From assembly GCF_014633365.1 (NCBI RefSeq), contig NC_068349.1, positions 35,540,753 to 35,604,752 on the forward strand: 64,000 bases of DNA, in the 5' to 3' direction. A program made the translations under genes and the position numbers. The notes under the pieces were generated by a model. It worked only from the letters and a program-made list of their open reading frames with translations, had not been told where the DNA came from and ran no database searches. Shown here in pieces: positions 23,356-32,040 of the stretch (the first letter of the stretch is position 1; each line of letters opens with the position of its first letter). The stretch comes from Diospyros lotus (Eukaryota > Streptophyta > Magnoliopsida > Ericales > Ebenaceae).

Positions 23356-24463
23356 ATGTCTGAAATTTCATCTGGGTCTAGTGTTCCTACTCCAGTCCCA
23401 AACCCATGTAAAACTACCGAAACCCAGTCCAGTCCTGTCCAAATCACCACTATCTAGTTGAATGGTGATAATTTCCTGCGCTGGTCTCAATCTGTTCAGA
23501 TGTATATAGGTGGGCACTGCAAAAATGGATAGTAAACTGGAGACACAAAGGCACCGAATGAGAAGGACCCAGCCTACACTAAGTGGGATGCTGAAAACTC
23601 CATGGTCAGAACATGGGTTGTGAATTTGATGGAAGAAGAAATCAGCTCCAATTATATGTGCTAGGAAATGACAGAGGAACTATTGGACAACATCAACCAA
23701 ATATACTCAGATTTGGGAAATCAGTCCCAAGTATATGCATTGACACTCAAGCTTGGTAACATTCAGCAAGGAGGAGACAATGTCACTAAGTATTTCAATT
23801 CATTGAAGCAGTTGTGGCAAGACCTCAATTTGTTTAGCGACTACGAATGGAAGTCCCCTAATGACTGCAGTCTGCAACCACAAGAAGAAGATGGTGGAGA
23901 ATCATCGAATTTTCACGTTCTTGGCTGAAGTCAACATCGAGTTTGATAAAGTCAAGGGGAGGATAATCAGTAGGCAACCTGTTCCTTTTCTTGGTGAAGT
24001 TTTCCCTGATGTTAGGAAGGAAGAGAGTCGTAGGAATGTCATACTCAGGAAAAAGGCTGGGAATAAGCATACTGAGACTTTAGCAATGGTTGTGGTTGAT
24101 GCTAATGTGAGTAAAATAAGCCAACAGGAGAAACCCTTAGTTTGGTGTGATTACTGTAACAAACCCCGTCATACACGGGAGACTTGTTGGGTCATTCACG
24201 ATAAACCAGAAAACTGGAAACCCAAGAACAGTAAGAAATCTGGTTGCACTTATCCTAAGCCAAAACCAGTCCATTTACCAAGAAACATATGGATCACCTT
24301 CTGAAGTTGTTGAAATCCAATTCCTCATCTAGTAGTATCCCCAGTGTGTCAATTGCCCAAACAAGTAGTGATTCCATTGCTCTATCTTGTATTTCAAATT
24401 CTGCCCCTTGGATCATAGATTCAGGTGCATCCGATAATAAGACTAGTCCCTCCTATTTATTTG
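23356..24463 (+). pseudogene. Copia B gag and protease start
   Basis: Gag begins MSEISSGSSVPTPVPNPC, continues with NGDNFLRWSQSVQMYI, and has a CCHC-type knuckle (WCDYCNKPRHTRETCWVIHD, about 24142). The protease motif WIIDSGASDNKTSPSYLFD lies at 24409-24463. Stops and frameshifts interrupt it. Protease resumes at about 42660 with YSSYPGNEKVKIVD, so everything between was inserted later. Confidence 0.85.
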
Positions 24464-24639
24464 ATATTGTTGGACAAGATTATTGTGTTGTGTTTGCATA
24501 ATGTACTTGTTGGTTTCACCATATCAACTAAGTGATGGAACACAACTATATCAATTATCTTCATTCACCACTATCTCATAAAACTTCTCCATATGAAGAT
24601 GGTGTTGAAACTTCATTTCATCATTACTCCGCTAGGAGA

Positions 24640-24838
24640 TATTATTCGCTGCCACTCCTAAGCCCGAATAAAGGAGGAGGGTTGCGTTAGGTAGCCGATA
24701 ACCAGCGTAAAACCTAGTCGGATCCAAATATGAATTCTAGACAAACTATTTGTTGGAATGTAACCCACATAGAAGTCTAGAATTCATGTAGCCAACCCCA
24801 CATAGTGGGATAACGGCTGGATATGCTGCTGTTGTTGT
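24640..24838 (+). repeat. RTE-LINE or SINE 3' end with (GTT)n tail
   Basis: GCCACTCCTAAGCCCGAATA, then AGCCAACCCCACATAGTGGG, ending in (GTT)n, resembles the 3' end shared by plant RTE-type LINEs and their SINEs. It sits inside Copia B protease and Copia A was inserted into its tail. The left boundary is unclear, and the 24464-24639 stretch beside it is unassigned. Confidence 0.45.
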
Positions 24839-25138
24839 TGTTAGACAAGATTGGGTGTTCAAGTTTAAAAAGGAAAGATAAGATGATTGGATAAGATAAA
24901 GATTTAAATGATAAGGAAGCCTAGAAGATAGGATAAAGCTCTAAGATTCAAGGAAGAGATTCAACCTTGAAACCAGAAGATAAAGACAAGCATGTTTTGA
25001 ATATTAGTTAATGTTATCTAAATTTGAATTTGCTCCTATTTTCTAAGAGATAAGAGTAGATATTTTGCCTTGTATAAATATCTCTCTTCGGATTCATTAA
25101 ATTCTTAAAGTAAACTTTCAAGAATTCAGCTTATTTCA
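24839..25138 (+). repeat. 5' LTR of Copia A
   Basis: About 300 bp with a TATA-like CTTGTATAAATATC. It ends TTATTTCA, followed by CGGTATCAGAGCC as primer site. Matches 42358-42654 with many substitutions. Confidence 0.87.
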
Positions 25139-25197
25139 CGGTATCAGAGCCAAATATTGGTCACCTAGATCTTAAGGTCTAGGCTGCTTACAAAATC

Positions 25198-25868
25198 ATG
25201 GCCGAAACTCTACCAAACCCAACCAAAACCAAAGCCTGGAACATGAGTCTCCTAATCCTCATTCTTCGCAAAAATTTTCTACAAATCCTATTGATAACCA
25301 TCCTCTATAGATTACTCAACATATGCTAAATGGGAGTAATTTAGAGAATGGTCTCAATCGGCATTGCTTGTAATCAAAGGGAAAGGAAAAGATAGATACT
25401 TGATAGGAGTAGTTCCTACTCCACTAACCACAATAGCCAATTATGGCACCTGGGAAGCAGAAAACTTAACTATTATGGCATGACTTATCAACTCAATGGA
25501 GCCAAGGATCGCGAGAACCTATCTCTTCTACAAGATGGCGGAGGAGATTTGGGATGCAGTCCAAGAAATGTACTCAGATTTGAAGAATATCTCTCAATGT
25601 TTTGAAATCATGTCAACCATTCGTACAACCAGACAAGGTAATCCAAATGTTACAAAATACTATAACATTTTGGTTGAGTTATGGCACGAGCTGGATTTAT
25701 TCTATACTATTAATTGAGAGTGTTCAGTTAATAGTACAAAATACAATAAAATGTTTAAAAAAAAAATCGTGTTTTTGATTTTCTCCACAATCTTAACTCT
25801 GATTTGGATGAAGTTCGTGGAAGATTATTGGGTACTAAACCCTTACCTACATTTAGAGAAGTGTTTAC
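25198..25868 (+). pseudogene. Copia A gag, first part
   Basis: It starts MAETLPNPTKTKAW and includes RTYLFYKMAEEIWDAVQEMY and DEVRGRLLGTKPLPTFREVF. It is interrupted by stops. The Athila element was inserted after FREVFT. The continuation ELRREESKRKVM follows at 39756, which confirms the insertion point. Confidence 0.82.
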
Positions 25869-27932
25869 TGACTGCACTCTCACCCTGCAATTAAAACACA
25901 AAACAAAACACAATAAAAATTTTATATTTTTTTATTTATTTAGGCGAGAGGTTTATACTCGTCAGTGTACGAGTGCAGTTGTAGTTCAAATTTAAATTTA
26001 TACTTTCTGGATAAGTCCAGGTCGTCCACTGAGAGATTTATTTATGGCAAAAGAAAAAAAAGAATGTCACACACACGCACACGCATTTAGATGGATTGAT
26101 AACATGATTTTTTATAATTTTTTAGATAACAAATACTAGAAAATAAAGCAAGATAGAAGTTGAAATAAATACTAAACGTGAGAATATGAAATTGGAAAGT
26201 ACTTGAGTTAAGACAATTTCAGTGCCAACCCGTTGATTCCCAAATATTAGCATAAAAGATTAGCAACATTAATTTAATTTCATATATGAGGATTTGTTAT
26301 TAAATGCAATTAAAGATAATGATAGCTTTAGTTTAAGCAATCCCCATACATGATATGCGGGATTCTAATTTAAAAAACTACCATAAATTTAATTACAATT
26401 AATACACAAAACAACTAAATTAATCATCCGGGTTTGGGTATGATAGCGTTTCCAGTTCTAGTAACTCTCATGCGTGACATGAAAGCTCTAAGTTAGGTTT
26501 ACGCTCCAATCCAAACCTAGTGATTTTTCAATAATCAAAACAAACTCATATTGAAGTTTAAACCAATGTTACTCATTTAAAGCGTAGCTTTCTTTGGGAA
26601 TCATTGGCGTTAGACACTGTCCTGGCCTTAACCCAAGATTAGATTTAGCTACTCATCTCTATTAAATTAATTGACAATAATTTAAATGACATAATTTAAA
26701 TAACAGAATTTAAATGACAGGAATTAAAATAGAAGAAACTAACCGGCCATTTAGGCGGTAGATAATTAAAATACAAGAATTAAAATTGCAAGAATTTAAA
26801 GGCATAAACTAACCGTCCATTTAGGCGGTGAACAATTAAATGACAAGAATTAAAATTGCAAGAATTTAAAGGCATAAACTAACCGTCCATTTAGGCGGTG
26901 AATAATAAAGTAATAATAAATGACATAAGAATTTAAAAGAAGAAAGGAAGAAAGGAAGAAAGTAAGATCACAAGAGAAAATACTAAAGAAAATGAGAGAG
27001 AACAAAAGCAATTCTCAAAGAGAGAATTCTAAGGAAATAACTAAACTTTGATTCAAGAATAATAATCACACTTACAAATGCAATCAAGTGAGCTATTTAT
27101 AGGCCACAAGATGCAATACAAACCACACAATTTCAATTATTCAATTAGACATAATTATATCTAATGGGCACTCACACACTTAAAGTTAAATGGATTTTAG
27201 CTATAATACACACCTAATATTAAATGGATTTTAGCTAAAATACATACCTAATAAAGCACTCATAAAGTTAAATGGATTTTAGCTATAATATCCACCTAAT
27301 AGTTAAATGGATTTTAGCTAAAAAACATACCTAATAAAGCTCTCACATAAAAAATAAAAATAGATTTCTATAAATTGGTTTTTTAATCTTTATTAGGATT
27401 AAAAATAATCCTTGGGCCTTCTCCAAATAATATCTTCCATGGGTTGCTCAAATTGGGCCTTAATTCTTCATGGGCTTGAATTCTTCATGGATTTGATGTC
27501 TTCATGGACTTTAAATCTTCATGGGCTTAATTTCTTCATGGGTTTGATTTCTTCATGGATTTGATGTCTTCATGGACTTTAAATCTTCATGGGCTTGAAT
27601 TCTTCATGCCTAAAAAAAAAATAATTTAATGTTATTAATAAATTATATATTATATATATGTATTACACATGGCACACATATATATATATTAGATTATATT
27701 ATATATATATATTACATGCATGCATATAATGATGTATATGTATTATATATAATTTTATATATTATTATTATTATTATTATTAAATTTTACTTTAAAATTT
27801 CATTTCATTCATTTTTCAATTTAAACTTGCATATAACCATAAAATATATATTAATATCTAATTTAAACCATTTTTAAGATCAAAAGAAGGGTATAATTAT
27901 AACAAAATTTTTACAAAATTAACCACTAATCA
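25869..27932 (-). repeat. 3' LTR of the Athila element
   Basis: 2064 bp, TG...CA on both strands. Internal structure: 70 bp tandem units with CCATTTAGGCGGT at about 26741-26900, four copies of TTAAATGGATTTTAGCT at about 27186-27320, CTTCATGGRYTTGA-type repeats at about 27465-27610, and an (AT)n-rich end. A minus-strand TATA box (CTATAAATAG) lies at about 27090-27099. Confidence 0.95.
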
Positions 27933-29611
27933 TACCCCCCAACTTAAACATTGCTAGTCCCTTAGCAATCAGACTATACACATGCCAAGTTTTAATAACT
28001 GTATGAATGTAAAAATTTCAAATTTGAAATCGAAATGCATAAAATTGAATAAATAATTTAGCATTCTAAATCAGATTTTTGGTTAAAGATCATACAATCT
28101 CAGGAATAGCAATTAGGATGACCAACACACAGACTTACTCTCTTGAAGTTTTGACTCAAATCTCACTATGGATTTTCCCTCCAATAAAAAGGATTTCTCA
28201 GGTGTACACACAAGGGGGTGCACCGTTATAAGAGTAAATGCAGAACAAGTTCAAAACTCAGTGTCATCCCAAATACAAGGAACGTATTTTCATGAAAGAA
28301 CCAGGAAATTGACATAGCTTCATGATTGGAATAATGCTCTAGATGAGTAACTTCTGAATTTAAACATGATTCCCTACTCCAAACTCGAATTCTGAGATCA
28401 CATGATTTATAGCATAAAATGGGACCAGACTGGGTTGTAATGGGGCTATGAGGTTAATACGGGTTGTCAAAGAAAAGGTAGATTATGGAAAGTGTGTGTG
28501 TCGGGATTTTTTTTTTTTTTTTTTTTTTAAGCAGTTATGCTGAATAGCTAAGAGAAGTTGTCCCATTTTTTTTTCACTTTTTTTTTTTTCTTTTTTTTTT
28601 CTCTCTTTTTTTTTTTTTTTTTTTTTTCTTTTTCTCTTTTTCTTTCTCTTTAAATATGAAAATAGATAGACAGATTAATTCCCAAAAACACACCAGGTTG
28701 GTCAAAATTCATATTGTTTTGGGTAAAACGAAGGTAGCGAAGAAAGTTGTACTACAAATGGCTCAAAAGGGCTACCAAAGGAGGTTAATTTAAAGAAAGA
28801 AAAAGGTTTAATAAGCTCAAAATGAAAGAAATTGATCCCCCTATCATGCTTCTACAAAACGATGATACTCAGTCATCTAATTCAGAGTTTGAAACCAGTC
28901 AAACTTATCCGTTATCATACTAGACATTCAATGCGAATTGATGTTTTGAAGCCATTGAAAAGATAAGATAAACAATAAAGCATATTTAGAGTAAGTGTTA
29001 TTTCACTCAGAATTAACGGTTATTAGGCTCAAACACTCACTTGGGTAATAGTCTCCACTTTTGTTGAGAGATCATACAGTGTACTAATCAGCTAATTACT
29101 GTTACCTTTGACTTTATGACCGATAACTAATTTTTAAATTTTGAATCCCCGATGAATGCAAATTACTTATTCTAATGCATATACGTTTTCAAATAAGAAA
29201 TCAATGCATTCATGTTTTGTATTGCAAACTTAACCGGCTATCAGTGCATAACTTCAAGCTTTAGGAATAGCATTATTTAAAACACATAATTTTTTTTTTT
29301 TATTTTTTTTTTTTTATTATTTTTTATTTTTTTAATAAGAGCAGATAAAGATAATCAAAATCACACAATACTACAAACTAGCAATAGCAAACTCACAGTT
29401 AAATATGAACCAGATAATTCATAATTAGACCTTACACCCCCCAACTTGAATTGCAGTAATAAACTAGGGTTGTTAGGAATACCTGTAACTCCACAAGTCC
29501 ATAGATTTGCTGTGAACTGTTAAAACTTAAACAACAAATGAGCATACCATATATATATATATTTATATTTTCACACCAAAATAAAAATTCCATGCAAGTC
29601 ATAAGATAAAA
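27933..29611 (-). other. 3' noncoding region of the Athila element with polypurine tracts
   Basis: No ORF with a domain. On the minus strand the polypurine tract AAGTTGGGGGGTA abuts the 3' LTR (about 27933-27946). A near copy, AAGTTGGGGGGTGT, occurs at about 29436-29449, and a third, AAAGTTGGGGGGTAA, at about 31722-31736 beyond pol. Long T/A homopolymers occur at about 28508-28530, 28567-28630 and 29289-29335. Confidence 0.7.
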
Positions 29612-29687
29612 AAAATGCGTCTCAAGAGTACAAAAAGTACTCCTTACTCAGCCATCTTATCAAAGACTTTGCCTAACAACATTCCAC

Positions 29688-29722
<35 letters not shown>

Positions 29723-29810
29723 ACACAACCAAGAAAAATCCTGCAAGTTGTTCAATACTTAAAATGCGTCTCAAGAGTACAAAAAGTACTCCTTACTCAG
29801 CCATCTTAAT
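29612..29810. repeat. Two short derivative copies of a segment of the 181-codon ORF
   Basis: ATGCGTCTCAAGAGTACAAA followed by the ACTCCTTACTCAGCCATC stretch occurs at about 29615-29660 and again at about 29763-29808. The same outer parts (GGATGCGTCTCAAGAGT and ACTCCTTACTCAGTCCATC) occur in the ORF at about 30797-30853 with about 20 extra bases between them. A run of 29 T (poly-A on the element's sense strand) lies between the two copies at 29690-29718. Confidence 0.75.
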
Positions 29811-29822
29811 AAAGAGCATTTC

Positions 29823-30482
29823 TCACAGTGATAAATCTAAATTAATCGGACCCCTTTGGCGCTTGTTACTAATTGCCTTAGACCAGTCTATCCAAGGCTC
29901 ATAAGGATCGTGCTGTGGAACATAAGTGTGTAATTTTTCTAGCAGCTCATCAATGGTGGATGCGGAAATGAGAATCTTTCTTGCTGAAAGAGAAATGAAC
30001 TTTTGATCCACAGCCTGATCAAGAAAAGAGAGCAACCCATCAAAAAAATGGTTAACATTTAAAAGTCCAATGGGTTTGGTATGGAGATTACTCTTGGCCC
30101 AGGAGATTATACAAAACATTTCTTCAAGTGTTCCAAAACCTCCTGGTAAAGCAATGAAGGCGTCTGACTGATAAATCTTACAAGCCATACGCTCAGACAT
30201 AGAAGTCGTTTCTATAAGTTGACCGCGTGTAATCCCAGAAATATGTGGTTCAGCTAAAGGGAATGGCATTACACCTACCACAGATGAATTTCCAAGATGT
30301 ACAGCTTGTGAAACATAACCATTCAATCCACGACTTCCCCCTCCATATACCAAATTAATTTTTTTCTCTCCTAATTTTTTGCCTAGTTCGCTTGCTGCAA
30401 GTGCGTAACAAATATCACTCCCAAGTTGAGAGCCACAAAGTACACATATGGTTTTGATTCGACGAACTAACTGACCTTCCAT
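29823..30482 (-). CDS. LOG-like: LOG-family cytokinin riboside 5'-monophosphate phosphoribohydrolase, inside the Athila element
   Basis: A 219-residue protein, the usual LOG length. Rossmann-type features: ICVLCGSQLGSD at 12-23 (family form FCGS), LVYGGGSRGLNG at 44-55, SDAFIALPGGFGTLEE with the signature PGGxGTxxE at 113-121, and KPIGLLNVNHFFDGLLSFLD about 136-155. LOG enzymes release free-base cytokinin from its nucleotide in one step in the cytosol. The usual M-x-x-R-K motif is MSERMACK here (94-101): the Arg is kept and the next Lys is Met. Plant LOG genes normally have several introns, but this one has none. It is in the same orientation as gag-pol, between pol and the 3' LTR. A minus-strand acceptor (TCTTTCCAG|GGCATAC) lies just before the ATG. 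Confidence 0.92.
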   Translation of the reverse strand: MEGQLVRRIKTICVLCGSQLGSDICYALAASELGKKLGEKKINLVYGGGSRGLNGYVSQAVHLGNSSVVGVMPFPLAEPHISGITRGQLIETTSMSERMACKIYQSDAFIALPGGFGTLEEMFCIISWAKSNLHTKPIGLLNVNHFFDGLLSFLDQAVDQKFISLSARKILISASTIDELLEKLHTYVPQHDPYEPWIDWSKAISNKRQRGPINLDLSL

Positions 30483-30649
30483 GTTTGTTCCTTTTGTATG
30501 CCCTGGAAAGAGATTTAGCGATCAAAAGTAGCTATACAACAATTCAACAAGAAATAAATACAAACAAAAATCATGCGTATGTATAAGTAGTTGTGATTGT
30601 GGCTCACATCTTCCTCTGGTTTTACGTCCAGAAACGGCTTAAACACTTT

Positions 30650-31195
30650 CTATGAAGCGGGGATAAGCTTCCCATCCAATTTTCTTATAGATTGGCAAAC
30701 AGGGTCGTTTTTAGTCAGATTCCCAAGACTATAGCGTTGGTGGTCACTTCTGAACTGGGTCCATAAAGCAAGAAGTTCTCTTTGCACTATTCCACATGGA
30801 TGCGTCTCAAGAGTCAATCGGATATCATCCAAAGACTCCTTACTCAGTCCATCCTTTATGAAACTAATTTTATCTTCTCGATTTATGGACGTAAACCCCA
30901 CAGATTTGCATCGTGTGTTACAGGTCCATCGAGCACATTTGTAACAACCATTCACTCTTTTCGCTCTTCTTTTCTTCGAAAAACTACTCTTCCCTAAACC
31001 TGGAAAGTGCTTAAAACTCGGTGAAGTTTCACCAGCTAATCGAACTTTTGCTTCGATCAGCCAACGAATATCTTCAGGGATGTTATTAAGCATCAACAAC
31101 CTAAGTCTTTCACACCTAGCAACATAAATTTTTTTCAAATCATTCTGCGGGAGAGATGGATAGTACTTGTGAATTTTTGAGAGATAAAGATCCAT
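30650..31195 (-). CDS. Athila accessory ORF: basic Cys-motif protein, virus NABP-like
   Basis: A 181-residue protein in the sense orientation of the element. A leader-like first half ends at GLGKSSFSKKRRAKRVNG (residues 66-83). A compact Cys cluster follows, CYKCARWTCNTRC (C84, C87, C92, C96), then a SINREDKISFIKDGLSKE segment. The order of small Gly-Ser motif, Lys/Arg patch, CxxC-x-R, T-R-C, then an FI-x-x-G helix resembles the cysteine-rich nucleic-acid-binding proteins (silencing suppressors or transcription modulators) of carla-, viti- and allexivirus-type plant RNA viruses. The family link is from pattern recognition only. The spacing of the last cysteines differs, and a plant zinc-finger origin is possible. 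The ATG is directly preceded by a run of more than 20 A on the minus strand. Confidence 0.6.
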   Translation of the reverse strand: MDLYLSKIHKYYPSLPQNDLKKIYVARCERLRLLMLNNIPEDIRWLIEAKVRLAGETSPSFKHFPGLGKSSFSKKRRAKRVNGCYKCARWTCNTRCKSVGFTSINREDKISFIKDGLSKESLDDIRLTLETHPCGIVQRELLALWTQFRSDHQRYSLGNLTKNDPVCQSIRKLDGKLIPAS

Positions 31196-32040
31196 TTTTT
31201 TTTTTTTTTTTTTTTTTAAACTATACTAAGAAGAAAGTAAAGAACTATAAACTTTACAAAAGGGATGAGAGTACCTGATCGGAGGATAACACAAAGGAGA
31301 GAAGATTGAGCTCAAGAAGGGTGACTTGCCTCATACAGATATGGAGTCTCTTATAGAGCAACGGTCATCACTATTCTACACTCGAGTCGAGACATGTCAC
31401 AATTACAGGGTCAGGCTTGGCGTCTCTTTTTCAACGCTTGGTGCCTCATTTTTCAACATTTGGCAGTGTGCCTTATCCTTTATAGGGCAGTGTGATTGCA
31501 CTGCCCAAGAAAAGATAGCTACCACCAGCGTCAATTCTGTCTCTCTCAATTCAAATTTTTTTTTTTTTTTTTTTAATTTTTTTTTTTTTTGGTAAATTTT
31601 TATTATTTTTTTTTATTTTTATTTTTTTTTAGTAGGGGCCCAACAAAATCATATATATCACACAAGACAATATTATCAAGTCAATCAAAATTATTTCACT
31701 AATAAATCAATAAGTACACCTTACCCCCCAACTTTAAATTGCGCATTGTCCTCAATCGGCAATAAAAGGATAGAAGATAGGCATACCTGACGGTCTTCAA
31801 TACATGAACTCGTATGGAAAAATTTTTATTTAGACTGCATACAGAGAAACACTATTTGAATCAAAGTTAATTAAGTAATGCAGAAAATGAACAACTTATA
31901 TATATACTTCTTTATTATTATTATTATTTTTTTTTTTTATTTTTTATTTTTTTTTTTTTTTCAGATCTATAAACATCCATTTAACCTAAATGGAAAGGTG
32001 GTCTTTTAACGTCAGATTCCCAGACGACATGAAACTTCCC
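31196..32040 (-). other. Untranslated spacer between accessory ORFs and gag-pol
   Basis: It holds long poly-A/T tracts (31196-31217, about 31555-31630, about 31927-31963), the extra PPT-like tract at about 31.73 kb, and the TATA-like and leader sequence proposed for the accessory genes. No further ORF with a recognisable domain. Confidence 0.6.

Larger units (their letters stand above)
29823..31740 (-). other. Accessory cassette of the Athila element with possible own promoter and splice sites
   Basis: Upstream of the 181-codon ORF, on the minus strand, are a TATA-like CTATAAAGG (31477-31485), a pyrimidine-rich leader and a donor CGATCAG|GTACTCTC (intron start 31274). Acceptors occur at CTTCTTAG (31226) and before the LOG ATG (TCTTTCCAG, about 30505). 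A second donor (GGAC|GTAAAA) lies between the ORFs, near 30626. Splicing from 31274 to about 30505 would remove the first ORF and expose LOG. This is a reading of consensus motifs only. Confidence 0.35.

Noticed and set aside
26741..26900. Regular 70 bp repeats in the Athila LTRs as a possible CRISPR-like array
   Set aside because: Plant nuclear LTR tandem repeats. The whole unit repeats rather than a short repeat with unique spacers.
27629..27877. 82-codon ORF present identically in both Athila LTRs (also 39447-39695)
   Set aside because: Encoded by (AT)n and TTA-rich repeats on the strand opposite to element transcription. The peptide is almost all Ile, Tyr and Leu, so it is a composition artefact.
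31226..31274. 49-nt intron upstream of the 181-codon cargo ORF
   Set aside because: Donor and acceptor look good, but plant introns are normally longer than about 65-70 nt. The donor more likely pairs with a distant acceptor, if used.
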